Of a DNA stretch of 34,281 nt, positions 17,194 through 26,846 are shown in pieces. A program made the position numbers and the translations under genes. The notes beneath the pieces were generated by a model that saw only the letters and a list, made by a program, of their open reading frames with translations, ran no database searches and was not told the DNA's origin. Numbering within the stretch: the first letter of the stretch is position 1; each line of letters begins with the position of its first letter. The stretch comes from Arcobacter sp. GTDB taxonomy: Bacteria; Campylobacterota; Campylobacteria; Campylobacterales; Arcobacteraceae. The DNA is taken from contig PKUJ01000034.1 in assembly GCA_002869565.1 (NCBI GenBank), forward strand, positions 1 through 34,281, written 5' to 3'.

Positions 17194-17701
17194 TTTAATT
17201 TTTATTGCCCTTAGTTTATTTGCTATAACTGGTGGGGTTATGATGTTAGTATACAAAAATCCAATGTATTCTGCGTTAGGGTTATTAGTATCAATATTAT
17301 CTGTAGCAGGATTGTTTGCATTACTAAATGCAACTTTTCTTTTTATGGTTCAAATAATAGTATATGCAGGAGCTATTATGACTCTTATACTTTTTCTTCT
17401 TATGTTTCTTAATATCAAAGAAGAAAATCTTCCTAAAGAGCCTAAGAAATATACTCTTATTGGAATAGGTGCTGTAATTATGATTCCTTTTAATGTTGTT
17501 ATATTAAAAGCAGTGTCAAATTTACCTAATGCCAGTATGAATATTGTTGAAGGAACATTTGGTGATATTAAGCCAATTGGTGGACAATTATATACAGATT
17601 GGATTTTGCCATTTGAATTAGTTTCAATTTTACTTTTAATTGCACTTGTTGGTTCAATTGTATTAGCTAAAAGAAAAAAAACAAATAAGGAAAATTCATG
17701 A
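17186..17701 (+). CDS. nuoJ: NADH:quinone oxidoreductase subunit J
   Basis: A 171-residue membrane subunit (ND6 family) with five predicted helices, including the conserved QIIVYAGAIMTLILFLLM helix that contains the pi-bulge in complex I structures. I choose ATG 17186 (MSNLIF), nine bases after AAGGA; ATG 17183 is nearly as good, while the further in-frame ATG at 17162 would overlap nuoI by 32 bases and add a polar tail before the first helix. The stop overlaps the nuoK start (ATGA). Confidence 0.92.
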   Translation: MSNLIFIALSLFAITGGVMMLVYKNPMYSALGLLVSILSVAGLFALLNATFLFMVQIIVYAGAIMTLILFLLMFLNIKEENLPKEPKKYTLIGIGAVIMIPFNVVILKAVSNLPNASMNIVEGTFGDIKPIGGQLYTDWILPFELVSILLLIALVGSIVLAKRKKTNKENS

Positions 17702-18012
17702 TTAGTTTAACATCATATGCATTTGTTTCAATGATTCTTTTTTCTATTGGAGTTATAGGTGTAATTGCAAGAAGAAATATTTTTGTAATTTATATGTCAA
17801 TAGAGTTAATGTTAAATGGAGTTAATCTATTTTTAGTAACTTTTGCAAGATACCATTTTAACATGGATCCACAAATTATTACAATAATGGTTATTTCTAT
17901 AGCTGCTGCTGAAGCTGCAATTTTCTTATCAGTAATTATACTTTTATACCGATCAAAGAAATCACTAGATACTGATATGTTTACTACACTTACACAAGGA
18001 GAAAAATCATGA
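17698..18012 (+). CDS. nuoK: NADH:quinone oxidoreductase subunit K
   Basis: A 104-residue membrane subunit (ND4L family) with three helices. It keeps both buried glutamates needed for proton movement, Glu36 (SIELMLNGVN) and Glu72 (AAEAAI), at the same numbers as in E. coli NuoK. Start and stop overlap nuoJ and nuoL by four bases each. Confidence 0.95.
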   Translation: MISLTSYAFVSMILFSIGVIGVIARRNIFVIYMSIELMLNGVNLFLVTFARYHFNMDPQIITIMVISIAAAEAAIFLSVIILLYRSKKSLDTDMFTTLTQGEKS

Positions 18013-19898
18013 TGGATACTTCGTTATTGGTATGGATTATTTTAGCTCCTTTAATTGGTGCAATCTTAAATGGTGGTTTATACATCTACCATATTAAGAA
18101 AAAACCAGTACCTCAAATTGTATTTTCTTTAATTGGTACAGGTACTCCACTAATTGCTTTTTTAATTGCACTAAGTATATTCTTAGATATGGTTGACACA
18201 GGTAATACTTATAAACAAGTACTATTTACTTGGTTGCATATTGATAATTTAAACATCGCAATGGGATTCTTAGGTGATAATTTAGCAATTTTCATGTCAA
18301 TGTTTGTAACTTTTATTGGTTGGTTAATTCACATTTATGCAATTGGTTACATGACAGGAGACAATGGATTTGGTAAATTCTTTGCATACTTTAACTTATT
18401 CTTAGCATCAATGTTAATTTTAGTTCTTGCAGATAATCCAGTGATTTTATTTATTGGATGGGAAGGCGTTGGATTATGTTCTTATCTACTAATTGCATTT
18501 TACTATGGTAATAAAGAAAATGTTATTGCTGGAAATAAAGCATTTATTGCAAATAGAGTTGGTGACTTTGGATTTTTGTTAGGTTTAATCACTTTATATT
18601 TTGCACTTGGAGAAGTAGATTTAAATTTTACTTCACTTGAAGCAAATATAGGAAAGGCATCTCCAAGTTTATTAGCACTTTCAGGTTTCTTACTGTTTGT
18701 TGGAGCAATGGGTAAATCAGCACAAATTCCTTTATATGTATGGCTTCCAGATGCGATGGCAGGACCAACTCCAATTTCAGCACTTATTCACGCTGCAACA
18801 ATGGTAACAGCTGGTGTATATATGGTTTCAAGATTTCACTTCTTATATAGTGGTATTGAAGGGATTGGTGTATTTATTGCTTACATTGGTGCATTTTCAG
18901 CACTATTTGCAGCAGTTATTGCAACTAGACAACAAGATATTAAAAAAATACTTGCATATTCTACAATGTCACAATTAGGATATATGTTTATTGCAGTTGG
19001 ACTTGGATTTTATAGTTCAGGATTATTTCATGTTTTAACACATGCTTTCTTTAAAGCAATGTTATTCATGGGTGCAGGTGGTATTATTATTGCTTTACAC
19101 CATGAACAAAATATATTCAAAATTGCACAACATAGAGCATCACTACCAATTATTAGTGCAACTTTCTTAATTGGGGTAATTGCAATTTCTGGTATACCTC
19201 CATTTTCTGGATTCTTTTCAAAAGATGCAATTTTAGCATCTGCTTTTCAAGAAGGGCAATACTTAATCTGGGCAATTGGGATGTTTACAGCATTTTTAAC
19301 AGCATTTTATATGTTTAGAATGTATTTCATACTATTTATAGCTCCTAATAAACATACAAAATCTTATGTTTATACATCAAAGACTATAACTTTTCCACTT
19401 CTAATTCTTGCAGTTGGTGCAATTGGTGCAGGTTTCTTAAATTTACCCGCAGTATTAGGTGGAGAACATTTGGTTGATACTTGGTTAGCAAAATTAAATT
19501 CAACACATATTCATATGTCACATGCAACAGAATATATCTTAATGATTATTTCAGTAGCAGTTGCAGCAAGTGGAATTTTTGTTGCATATAAAAAGTATGC
19601 TAACTTTGATGTATTTAAACCAGAAGATGAGAAAGGTTTAATTGCAAATAAATTTTATGTTGATGAATTTTATGATCTTGTATTCGTACAATTTTCTAAA
19701 AAGATTTCAACTTTTATTGATAAAAATCTTGATGACAAAATCATTGATGGATTTATTATGGGAACTTGTAACCAATTTACCAATTTCGGTAAAAAAGTTG
19801 CAACATTACAAAATGCGAATGTAAGATTTTATGCAGCATTCATGCTTATTGGTATGAGTTGTATTTTCGTATATTTATATATTTCTTTAGGATTATAA
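18009..19898 (+). CDS. nuoL: NADH:quinone oxidoreductase subunit L (antiporter-like)
   Basis: A 629-residue distal proton-pumping subunit of normal length. Conserved residues include Glu152 (GWEGVGLCSYLLI), Lys236 (GKSAQIPLYVWLPDAM) and His261 (LIHAATMVTAGVY). About 14 core helices are followed by a polar region and a last hydrophobic segment (about 607-626), consistent with the lateral helix and anchor. The chosen ATG at 18009 overlaps the nuoK stop and has AAGGAG seven bases upstream; ATG 18012 is possible. Confidence 0.95.
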   Translation: MMDTSLLVWIILAPLIGAILNGGLYIYHIKKKPVPQIVFSLIGTGTPLIAFLIALSIFLDMVDTGNTYKQVLFTWLHIDNLNIAMGFLGDNLAIFMSMFVTFIGWLIHIYAIGYMTGDNGFGKFFAYFNLFLASMLILVLADNPVILFIGWEGVGLCSYLLIAFYYGNKENVIAGNKAFIANRVGDFGFLLGLITLYFALGEVDLNFTSLEANIGKASPSLLALSGFLLFVGAMGKSAQIPLYVWLPDAMAGPTPISALIHAATMVTAGVYMVSRFHFLYSGIEGIGVFIAYIGAFSALFAAVIATRQQDIKKILAYSTMSQLGYMFIAVGLGFYSSGLFHVLTHAFFKAMLFMGAGGIIIALHHEQNIFKIAQHRASLPIISATFLIGVIAISGIPPFSGFFSKDAILASAFQEGQYLIWAIGMFTAFLTAFYMFRMYFILFIAPNKHTKSYVYTSKTITFPLLILAVGAIGAGFLNLPAVLGGEHLVDTWLAKLNSTHIHMSHATEYILMIISVAVAASGIFVAYKKYANFDVFKPEDEKGLIANKFYVDEFYDLVFVQFSKKISTFIDKNLDDKIIDGFIMGTCNQFTNFGKKVATLQNANVRFYAAFMLIGMSCIFVYLYISLGL

Positions 19899-19899
19899 G

Positions 19900-21381
19900 A
19901 TGAGTGCAAATATATTATCATTTATTATCTTTTTACCAGCAATTGTTGCTTTTGGTTTAATGATAACAACAAAACATATAGATACTGTTAGAAATATTGC
20001 ATTTTTAACTACAGCAGTTATATTAGCACTGGTACTTAAACTTTATATTGATTTTGAACCAAGTGCAGGTATGCAATTTGTTACAAATGTTCCTTGGATT
20101 GCATCATATGGTATTAACTATTATATAGGTGTAGATGGATTCTCATTAACAATATTAATGATGATTGCTATTCTAATTCCAACGTCATATTTACTATTAT
20201 GGGAAGGAAGAACAAAAGGTTACTGGGTAAATATGTTATTAGTACAAACTGGTGTAACAGGTACTCTTTTATCTTTAGATGTTGTTCTATTTTATTTTTT
20301 CTGGGAAGTAATGCTTCTCCCAGTATTCTTAATGATTGGTATTTATGGATTTGGAGATAAAGTTTTCACAACCATTAAAGTAACAGTTTACACAATGGCT
20401 GGATCTTTATTAATGTTTGTTGCTATACTTTACTTAGGTGTTGCATATCATACAGAATTTGGTTCTTGGTCATTTCAATACGATAATTTAATGAAAATTA
20501 CCTCATTAACTTACAATGAACAAATATGGTTATTTTTAGCTTTTCTTTCAGCATTTGCAATTAAGATTCCAATTTTTCCATTACATACTTGGATCATGGA
20601 AACATATAAAAATGCCCCTACTGGTGCAGTTTTCTTATTGTCTTCAATTATGGCAAAACTTGGTGTTTACGCAATCGTTAGATTCTTAATTCCAATTTTC
20701 CCTGAAATTTATATTGAATTCTCTACTTGGTTTGTATTTATAGGTTTATTTGGACTTATTTATTTTGGTATTGCTGCACTTATGCAAGATGATATTAAAA
20801 GAATGTTTGCTTACTCTTCGGCGTCTCATTTAAGTTTTATAGCTGCGGGTATTTTTTCTCTTAATTCATTTGGTATTAATGGAGCTCTATATTTAATTAT
20901 TGCACATGCAATTGCAACCGGTGCATTATTTTTATTAGTTGGTTTAATTCACGAAGAGACTGGATTTAAAACAATTAAAGATTTAGGTGGATTAGCAAAA
21001 GGTGCTCCTATATTCACAACAATTTTTGCAATTATGATTTTTGCAAATGTTGGACTACCAGGAACAAATGGTTTTGTATCAGAACTTTTAATTATATTTG
21101 GAATCTATGAATTTAACCATACACTAGGTTATATCTCTGCTGTTACAGTTATTATTGGTGCTTCATATATGTTGTGGATGTTCCAAAGAGCAATATTACA
21201 AGATAGAGTTGGTGAGCCACTTAAATTTAGAGACCTAAAAATGAAAGAAATATTAGGTTTAGCTCCTTGGGTTTTCTTAGTATTTTTAATGGGTATTTAT
21301 CCAGAGGTATTCATAAATAAATTTGAACCAACAGTAACACACTATTTAAATGACATTTTACAAATTGGAGCAACAAAATGA
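19900..21381 (+). CDS. nuoM: NADH:quinone oxidoreductase subunit M (antiporter-like)
   Basis: A 493-residue antiporter-like membrane subunit. Key residues are Glu136 ([17 protein letters not shown]), Lys222 ([11 protein letters not shown]) and Lys253 ([12 protein letters not shown]). About 14 helices, normal length. It starts one base after the nuoL stop and its own stop overlaps the nuoN start (ATGA). Confidence 0.95.
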   Translation: MSANILSFIIFLPAIVAFGLMITTKHIDTVRNIAFLTTAVILALVLKLYIDFEPSAGMQFVTNVPWIASYGINYYIGVDGFSLTILMMIAILIPTSYLLLWEGRTKGYWVNMLLVQTGVTGTLLSLDVVLFYFFWEVMLLPVFLMIGIYGFGDKVFTTIKVTVYTMAGSLLMFVAILYLGVAYHTEFGSWSFQYDNLMKITSLTYNEQIWLFLAFLSAFAIKIPIFPLHTWIMETYKNAPTGAVFLLSSIMAKLGVYAIVRFLIPIFPEIYIEFSTWFVFIGLFGLIYFGIAALMQDDIKRMFAYSSASHLSFIAAGIFSLNSFGINGALYLIIAHAIATGALFLLVGLIHEETGFKTIKDLGGLAKGAPIFTTIFAIMIFANVGLPGTNGFVSELLIIFGIYEFNHTLGYISAVTVIIGASYMLWMFQRAILQDRVGEPLKFRDLKMKEILGLAPWVFLVFLMGIYPEVFINKFEPTVTHYLNDILQIGATK

Positions 21382-22883
21382 GTCAATTAATTCACATACT
21401 ACCTGTTTTAACTGTTTTAATAGCGGCAGTTGCTTTAATGTTTATGAGCATGTATGGAGATAAATTTAGTACAAAAACGTATATTATAACAACATCTTTA
21501 GCATTAGTTTTAGGACTGATTTTAACGTTTATACCATTTGGTGAATCATATTCTATAAAACCATATCCAAGTATATTTAATGATGTTTTAATATTTGATA
21601 CCTTTTCAAATTTTTTTAATGTTTTACTAATTCTTGGTACTTTATTAACACTACTTATTGGTGAACATTATTTTCAAGATAGAGCATACTTTAAAGGAGA
21701 ATTTTTCTCAATTTTAATGTTTGCACTATTTGGAATGATGTTACTTGCAAATTCAAATGAATTAATTACTGCGTATATTTCATTAGAAATTGCATCATTT
21801 GCAGTATATATTATGGTTGGATACAACACTGAAGATAGTAAAAGAGTTGAAGCAATATTTAAATATTTAGTTTTAGGTTCATTTATTGGAGCATTTTACT
21901 TACTAGGTGTTGTACTAATTTATGGAGCAAGTCAAACAACAAACTTAAGTGAATTATCAGCATTTATTTCAAGTCATAATAATAGTGATTTGGCATTAGT
22001 ATATATTGGTTTAACATTAATTTTATTTACTTTCCTATTCAAAATTGCTGCTTTCCCATTCCAATCATGGGTACTAGATGTTTATCGTGGTGCACCAATG
22101 ATTATTACTGCATACATGGCATCAACATTTAAAATTGCAATTTTTTCATTTTTCCTAAGAACTATAATACAAGATATTTATCCAATGATTGATTTCTGGG
22201 ATTCAATTATATATGTAATTATTATCTTTACACTAGTATTTGGAACATGGCTAGCAGTAACACAAAAAATTGTTAAAAGAATGTTAGCTGCTTCATCAAT
22301 AGTTCATACTGGATATTTATTATTAGCATTTATATCTTTAGGGCAAAATATTGATGCAGCATATGCAACTGTATTTTATCTAATAGCTTACCTATTATCA
22401 GCTCTTGGTTCATTTGGTATTATTTCACATATTATCTCTGAAACAAAAGTTAGAGTTACATATGATGACTTTAAAGGTTTAGCAAAAGAGAGACCATTTT
22501 TGGCTGCAATGATGACAATTTTCTTATTCTCACTTGCTGGTATTCCTTCAACTATTGGATTCATTGGAAAATTTTATGTTTTTACAGAAGCAATTAATGC
22601 TGGATTTGCATCATTAGCTATATTAGCTATTATTGCTACATTTGTATCTGTTTATTACTATTTTAAACTTATTGCCATGATGTATTTTTATCCTACAAAA
22701 GAAGAGTGTATGGTAAATGATTTTAATGATAAAAGAATTTCAACTTATGCCATTGCATTTTTAGCAATTATCACTGTTTTAGGTGGAGTTGGTAGCGCAA
22801 TCGTATTCTTTATTCCTATATTAAGTATTGATACTTTAATCAATTTAACTCAATTAGCTATACAATCGCTATCGTTGAAATAA
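21378..22883 (+). CDS. nuoN: NADH:quinone oxidoreductase subunit N (antiporter-like)
   Basis: A 501-residue antiporter-like subunit, the last gene of the operon. Markers are the glutamate in [12 protein letters not shown] (Glu137), the conserved lysine in FKYLVLGSF (Lys162) and [20 protein letters not shown] (221-240, Lys222). About 14 helices. GGAG lies seven bases before the ATG. An intrinsic terminator follows 67 bases after the stop, closing the nuo transcript. Confidence 0.95.
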   Translation: MSQLIHILPVLTVLIAAVALMFMSMYGDKFSTKTYIITTSLALVLGLILTFIPFGESYSIKPYPSIFNDVLIFDTFSNFFNVLLILGTLLTLLIGEHYFQDRAYFKGEFFSILMFALFGMMLLANSNELITAYISLEIASFAVYIMVGYNTEDSKRVEAIFKYLVLGSFIGAFYLLGVVLIYGASQTTNLSELSAFISSHNNSDLALVYIGLTLILFTFLFKIAAFPFQSWVLDVYRGAPMIITAYMASTFKIAIFSFFLRTIIQDIYPMIDFWDSIIYVIIIFTLVFGTWLAVTQKIVKRMLAASSIVHTGYLLLAFISLGQNIDAAYATVFYLIAYLLSALGSFGIISHIISETKVRVTYDDFKGLAKERPFLAAMMTIFLFSLAGIPSTIGFIGKFYVFTEAINAGFASLAILAIIATFVSVYYYFKLIAMMYFYPTKEECMVNDFNDKRISTYAIAFLAIITVLGGVGSAIVFFIPILSIDTLINLTQLAIQSLSLK

Positions 22884-22950
22884 GCATGTGTGAATAGGTA
22901 ACATATGTTCAGATTCTTTAAAAACACTTTATAATACGATAAAGACCTTA

Positions 22951-22976
22951 AAAGCCCTAGTAATAGGGCTTTTTTT
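22951..22976 (+). terminator. Intrinsic terminator of the nuo operon
   Basis: Perfect nine-base stem, AAAGCCCTA (22951-22959) and TAGGGCTTT (22964-22972), with a four-base loop GTAA, running into a stretch of T. It ends transcription from nuoN and separates it from frdCAB. Confidence 0.9.
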
Positions 22977-22994
22977 GTTTATATATTATTCTCT

Positions 22995-23011
22995 TGTACA
23001 ATATTTGTACA
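22995..23011. promoter_or_regulatory. Paired TGTACA elements upstream of frdC
   Basis: TGTACA, ATATT, TGTACA: two palindromic hexamers with an 11-base period, that is one helical turn, forming a nearly symmetrical site about 76 bases before the predicted frdC transcription start. The same core sits in the nuoA promoter (8353-8362). A shared regulator is possible; no known motif is matched with confidence. Confidence 0.3.
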
Positions 23012-23063
23012 TAACTTTTACATATTAATATTTCCCTCTGTAAGCACTTTTTCGCTATTATTA

Positions 23064-23072
23064 TGCTATTAA
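23064..23072 (+). promoter_or_regulatory. frdC: Extended -10 box of frdCAB
   Basis: TGC followed by TATTAA, an extended -10 element, 34 bases before the frdC ATG. AGGGAAAGGA supplies the ribosome-binding site. No strong -35 box; T-rich tracts precede it, as in other Campylobacterota promoters. Confidence 0.5.
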
Positions 23073-23106
23073 AATCACAAACAAATTCATAGGGAAAGGA
23101 TGTCAA

Positions 23107-23892
23107 ATGAGTGACCTAATAGAAGGTTATTTAGGTGAAACAGTAGAAAGAAAAAAGAGTAGAATGCCAGCGAAACTTGATTATATTCAAAGTGCAACTG
23201 GATTATTTCTAGGTCTATTTATGTGGGGACATATGTTATTAGTCTCGTCTATCTTAATTAGTAAAGATTTCATGTATGGAGTTACTAAACTTCTAGAAGC
23301 TAGTTTTATATTCGATGGAGGAAGTCCAATTATTGTTTCTATCTTCGCTTTTGTTATATTTGTAATTTTTATTACACATGCAGCAATGGGAATGAGAAAA
23401 CTACCTGGAAATTTTAAACAATATCAAGTAATGAAATCTCATGCTGATAATATGGATCATGAAGATACTAAACTTTGGTTTATTCAAGCCTTCACTGGTT
23501 TTGCAATGTTCTTCCTAGGTTCAATTCACTTGTATATTATTATGACTAATTCGGATGCAATCGGTCCTTATGCATCAGCAGATAGAGTTTGGTCCGAGTG
23601 GATGTGGCCACTTTATATTCTTTTACTACTAGCAGTTGAATTCCATGGAACAATTGGACTATACAGACTTGCAGTTAAATGGGGTTGGTTTGATGGAAAG
23701 GATCCAAAAGCATCAAGAGCAAAACTTAAAATGTGGAAAAAATCATTAACTTACTTTTTCTTAATATTAGGATTTACTACACTTGCAGCTTATATGAAAA
23801 TTGGTATGGATCACGCTGATAAAGCTGGTGAAAGATACCAACCAACTGCAAAAGTTATAGAATATAAAATTAATGATGGGAGAGTTGCGTAA
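23107..23892 (+). CDS. frdC: Fumarate reductase cytochrome b subunit
   Basis: A 261-residue diheme membrane anchor of the Wolinella type, with five helices. The four axial heme histidines are His42, His91, His141 and His180, each two positions before the Wolinella succinogenes residues 44, 93, 143 and 182. Glu64 and Glu178 correspond to its Glu66 (menaquinol oxidation) and Glu180 (transmembrane proton path). This strongly suggests a menaquinol:fumarate reductase, though such enzymes can also work as succinate dehydrogenase. It overlaps the frdA ATG by one base. Order frdC-A-B matches Wolinella and Campylobacter. Confidence 0.95.
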   Translation: MSDLIEGYLGETVERKKSRMPAKLDYIQSATGLFLGLFMWGHMLLVSSILISKDFMYGVTKLLEASFIFDGGSPIIVSIFAFVIFVIFITHAAMGMRKLPGNFKQYQVMKSHADNMDHEDTKLWFIQAFTGFAMFFLGSIHLYIIMTNSDAIGPYASADRVWSEWMWPLYILLLLAVEFHGTIGLYRLAVKWGWFDGKDPKASRAKLKMWKKSLTYFFLILGFTTLAAYMKIGMDHADKAGERYQPTAKVIEYKINDGRVA

Positions 23893-25877
23893 TGAAAATT
23901 AATTATTGTGATGCATTAGTTATTGGTGGGGGACTAGCAGGATTAAGAGCTGCAGTTGCTGCACAAAAAAAAGGCTTAAGCACAGTTGTTTTATCATTAG
24001 TTCCTGTTAAAAGATCACATAGTGCTGCTGCACAAGGTGGTATGCAAGCATCTTTAGGTAACTCTAAAATGTCTGATGGAGATAATGAAGATTTACACTT
24101 TGCTGATACAGTAAAAGGTTCAGACTGGGGATGTGATCAAGAAGTTGCAAGAATGTTTGTACACACTGCACCAAAAGCAATTAGAGAATTAGCATCATGG
24201 GGAGTACCTTGGACTAGAGTTAGAGAAGGTGCAAGAGAAGCAGTTATAAATGCTAAAAAAACTACTATTACGGAAGATGCAGATAGACATGGATTAATTA
24301 CATCAAGAGATTTTGGTGGAACTAAAAAATGGAGAACATGTTATACAGCTGATGCAACAGGGCATACAATGTTATTTGGTGTTGCAAATGAAGCTTTAAA
24401 ACATAATGTTGATATTAGAGATAGAAAAGAAGCATTATCTTTAATCCATGAAAATGGAAGATGTTATGGATCAATAGTAAGAGATTTAATTACTGGTGAA
24501 TTAGAAGCTTATGTTGCAAAAGGTACATGTATAGCAACAGGAGGATATGGTAGAGTATTTAAACAAACTACAAATGCTGTAATCTGTGAAGGTATTGGAG
24601 CAGCAATTGCACTTGAAACAGGTGTAGCAACTTTAGGAAACATGGAAGCAGTTCAATTTCATCCAACTCCAATTGTACCATCAGGTATTTTATTAACTGA
24701 AGGTTGTAGAGGTGATGGTGGAATATTAAGAGATGTAGATGGACATAGATTTATGCCAGATTACGAACCTGAGAAAAAAGAGCTTGCATCAAGAGACGTT
24801 GTTTCAAGAAGAATGATTGAGCATATTAGAAATGGTAAAGGTGTTCCTTCTCCATATGGTGATCATATTTGGTTAGATATTTCAATTCTTGGTCGAGAGC
24901 ATATTGAAAAGAACTTAAGAGATGTTCAAGAGATTTGTCAAATCTTCAATGGTATTGATCCAGCTGATGAAGGTAAAAAAGGTTGGGCTCCAGTTCTTCC
25001 TATGCAGCATTACTCTATGGGTGGTATAAGAACTAAGCCAACTGGTGAATCTCAAAACTTATCTGGACTTTTTGCTTGTGGTGAAGCTGCTTGTTGGGAT
25101 ATGCATGGATTTAATAGACTTGGTGGTAACTCAGTATCAGAAACAGTTGTTGCAGGTATGATTATTGGTAACTACTTTGCAGATTATTGCTTATAAAATG
25201 ATGTAACTATTCCTACTGCGACAGTTCAAAAGGCACTTGACAAACAAGATACTTATCTTGATGAAATTTTAGCATACAATGGTACTGAAGATATTTTTAG
25301 AATCAAAAATAGAATGCAAAATTTAATGGATCAAAAAGTAGGTATTTTTAGAGATGGTACAGGACTTTCTGAAGCGGTTGATGAATTAGAAGAATTATTA
25401 AAGAAAACTAAACAAATCAATGTTAAATCTAAAGAAAGAGCGGGTAACCCTGAATTAGAAGAAGCATATAGAGTTCCAAGAATGTTAAAAGTTGCACTTT
25501 GTGTTGCCAAAGGTGGAAGAGAAAGAACAGAATCTAGAGGTGCTCACTATAGAGAAGATTACCTAAAAAGAGATGATGCAAATTGGTTAAATAGAACTCT
25601 TACTTCTTGGCCAGGTGAAGATGATACACAACCTACAATTACATATGAAGACTTAGATATTATGACTATGGAAATGCCTCCAGCATTTAGAGGTTATGGT
25701 GCTAAAGGAATGATTATAGAAAATGAATTATCAGCTAAAAGACAAGATGAAGTAGATTCAATAACTGAAAAACTACAAGCTGAAGGTAAAGATAGACATG
25801 AAGTTCAAGAGGCATTAATGCCATTTGATTTACCAATGAACTACAAAGAGAAAAATGAAAGAGCAGGAGATAAGTAA
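23892..25877 (+). pseudogene. frdA: Fumarate reductase flavoprotein subunit, interrupted by one in-frame TAA
   Basis: Read through, the single frame spans 661 codons, close to the 656 residues of Wolinella FrdA, with no insertion or deletion. The first part (434 residues) has the FAD-binding GGGLAG (12-17), His43 for covalent FAD ([11 protein letters not shown]), His257, the proton-shuttle Arg301 (ASRDVVSRR), His373 and Arg409 (GFNRLGGNS). TAA occurs at 25194-25196 after ADYCL. The same frame then continues with recognisable FrdA sequence ([49 protein letters not shown]-like end). The first in-frame ATG after the stop (25314) is 40 codons on and has no ribosome-binding site, so independent translation of the C-terminal helical part is unlikely. 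It is either a sequence error, a recent nonsense mutation or readthrough. The stop codon overlaps the frdB start. Confidence 0.88.
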
Positions 25878-26608
25878 TGAGCGTAGAAAAAGGTAGAGAA
25901 ATAACTATATCAGTACTTAAGTTTAATCCAAGATCAAAGGTTTCTAAACCTCACTATGTGGATTACAAATTAGAAGAGACTCCAGGTATGACTCTTTTTA
26001 TTGCTTTAATGAAAATTAGAGAAGAGTATGATCCTGATTTATCTTTTGACTTTGTTTGTCGTGCGGGAATTTGTGGTTCTTGTGGTATGGTAGTAAATGG
26101 TAAACCTGCACTTGCATGTAGAACACTTATTGCAAATTATCCAGAGGGTAAATTAACACTTCTTCCAATGCCAGCATTTGAATTAATCAAAGATTTATCA
26201 GTAAATACTGGTAAATGGATGGATGATATGTCAAAAAGAGTAGAATCATGGATTGTTTCAAACCATGAAGTTGATATATCAAAATTAGAAGATAGAATTG
26301 ATCCAGATATTGCAGATCAAACTTTTGAATTAGATAGATGTATCGAATGTGGAATTTGTGTTGCTTCTTGTGGAACAAAACTTATGAGACCAGATTTTGT
26401 TGGACCAGTAGGACTTAACAGAGTTGCAAGATTTGAAGTTGACCCACATGATTGTAGAACAGCAGAAGATTTCTATGAATTAATTGGTGATGATGATGGA
26501 ATTTTTGGTTGTATGTCACTATTAGCTTGTGAAGACCATTGTCCAAAACACTTACCATTACAAAATAAAATTGCATACTTAAGAAGAAAATTAGTAGCAC
26601 TTAGATAA
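25877..26608 (+). CDS. frdB: Fumarate reductase iron-sulfur subunit
   Basis: A 243-residue subunit that passes electrons from heme to FAD. [2Fe-2S]: Cys61, Cys66, Cys69, Cys81. [4Fe-4S]: Cys155, Cys158, Cys161, Cys222. [3Fe-4S]: Cys165, Cys212, Cys218. All ligands are intact and length matches the Wolinella protein (239). AGGAGATAAGTA precedes the ATG, which overlaps the frdA stop (TAATG). Intactness of frdB and frdC argues that the operon is still under selection despite the stop in frdA. Confidence 0.96.
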   Translation: MSVEKGREITISVLKFNPRSKVSKPHYVDYKLEETPGMTLFIALMKIREEYDPDLSFDFVCRAGICGSCGMVVNGKPALACRTLIANYPEGKLTLLPMPAFELIKDLSVNTGKWMDDMSKRVESWIVSNHEVDISKLEDRIDPDIADQTFELDRCIECGICVASCGTKLMRPDFVGPVGLNRVARFEVDPHDCRTAEDFYELIGDDDGIFGCMSLLACEDHCPKHLPLQNKIAYLRRKLVALR

Positions 26609-26611
26609 TTA

Positions 26612-26637
26612 TATATGAGAGGTTTTCCTCTCATATA
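26612..26637. terminator. Hairpin directly after frdB
   Basis: Perfect 11-base stem TATATGAGAGG (26612-26622) and CCTCTCATATA (26627-26637), loop TTTT, three bases after the frdB stop. No T-run follows, so it may protect the mRNA 3' end or attenuate rather than terminate. Confidence 0.5.
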
Positions 26638-26649
26638 CAAAACAAGTAG

Positions 26650-26698
26650 AAAAAGTCAATTATCCCACTTCATTTGAATTGTGGATGATTGACTTTTT
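26650..26698. terminator. Long imperfect hairpin, probable bidirectional terminator
   Basis: AAAAAGTCAAT plus TATCCCAC (26650-26668) pairs with GTGGATGATTGACTTTTT (26681-26698) with one G-T pair and one bulged C, around a 12-base loop. A-run on the left and T-run on the right fit a rho-independent terminator usable in both directions. It ends the frdCAB transcript. Confidence 0.75.
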
Positions 26699-26761
26699 GT
26701 ATTTTAGAGCTCTTAAAATTAGTTATAAAAATTAATTTATATTTAAAATAGCAAATTTTTA

Positions 26762-26788
26762 ACTTTGAGTAGAAAGCCTACTTAAAGT
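26762..26788. promoter_or_regulatory. Inverted repeat over the -35 region of the dynamin-like gene pair
   Basis: ACTTTGAGTAG (26762-26772) and CTACTTAAAGT (26778-26788) form an 11-base inverted repeat with one mismatch (G-T in RNA) around AAAGC. It ends 13 bases before the TATAAT at 26802, where a -35 element would be expected, so it could be an operator. Alternatively it is a further transcript-end hairpin. Confidence 0.35.
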
Positions 26789-26801
26789 CATTTATCAAAG
26801 T

Positions 26802-26807
26802 TATAAT
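26802..26807 (+). promoter_or_regulatory. -10 box of the dynamin-like gene pair
   Basis: Perfect TATAAT, 39 bases before the preferred ATG at 26847. It lies after the terminator-like hairpins that follow frdB, implying the GTPase genes have their own transcript although they are on the same strand. Confidence 0.5.
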
Positions 26808-26846
26808 TGCATACTTTAAGCTAAAAGGATGCAAATAAGGATGGAT

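Noticed and set aside
22930-22976. TATAAT at 22930-22935 just before the nuo terminator, possible very short RNA
   Set aside because: The transcript would be only about 35 bases and the box is likely to occur by chance in this AT-rich gap. No other support.
25198-25206. ATGATGTAA right after the frdA stop as a restart site
   Set aside because: It is in the +1 frame and gives two codons before a stop, so it cannot restart FrdA.
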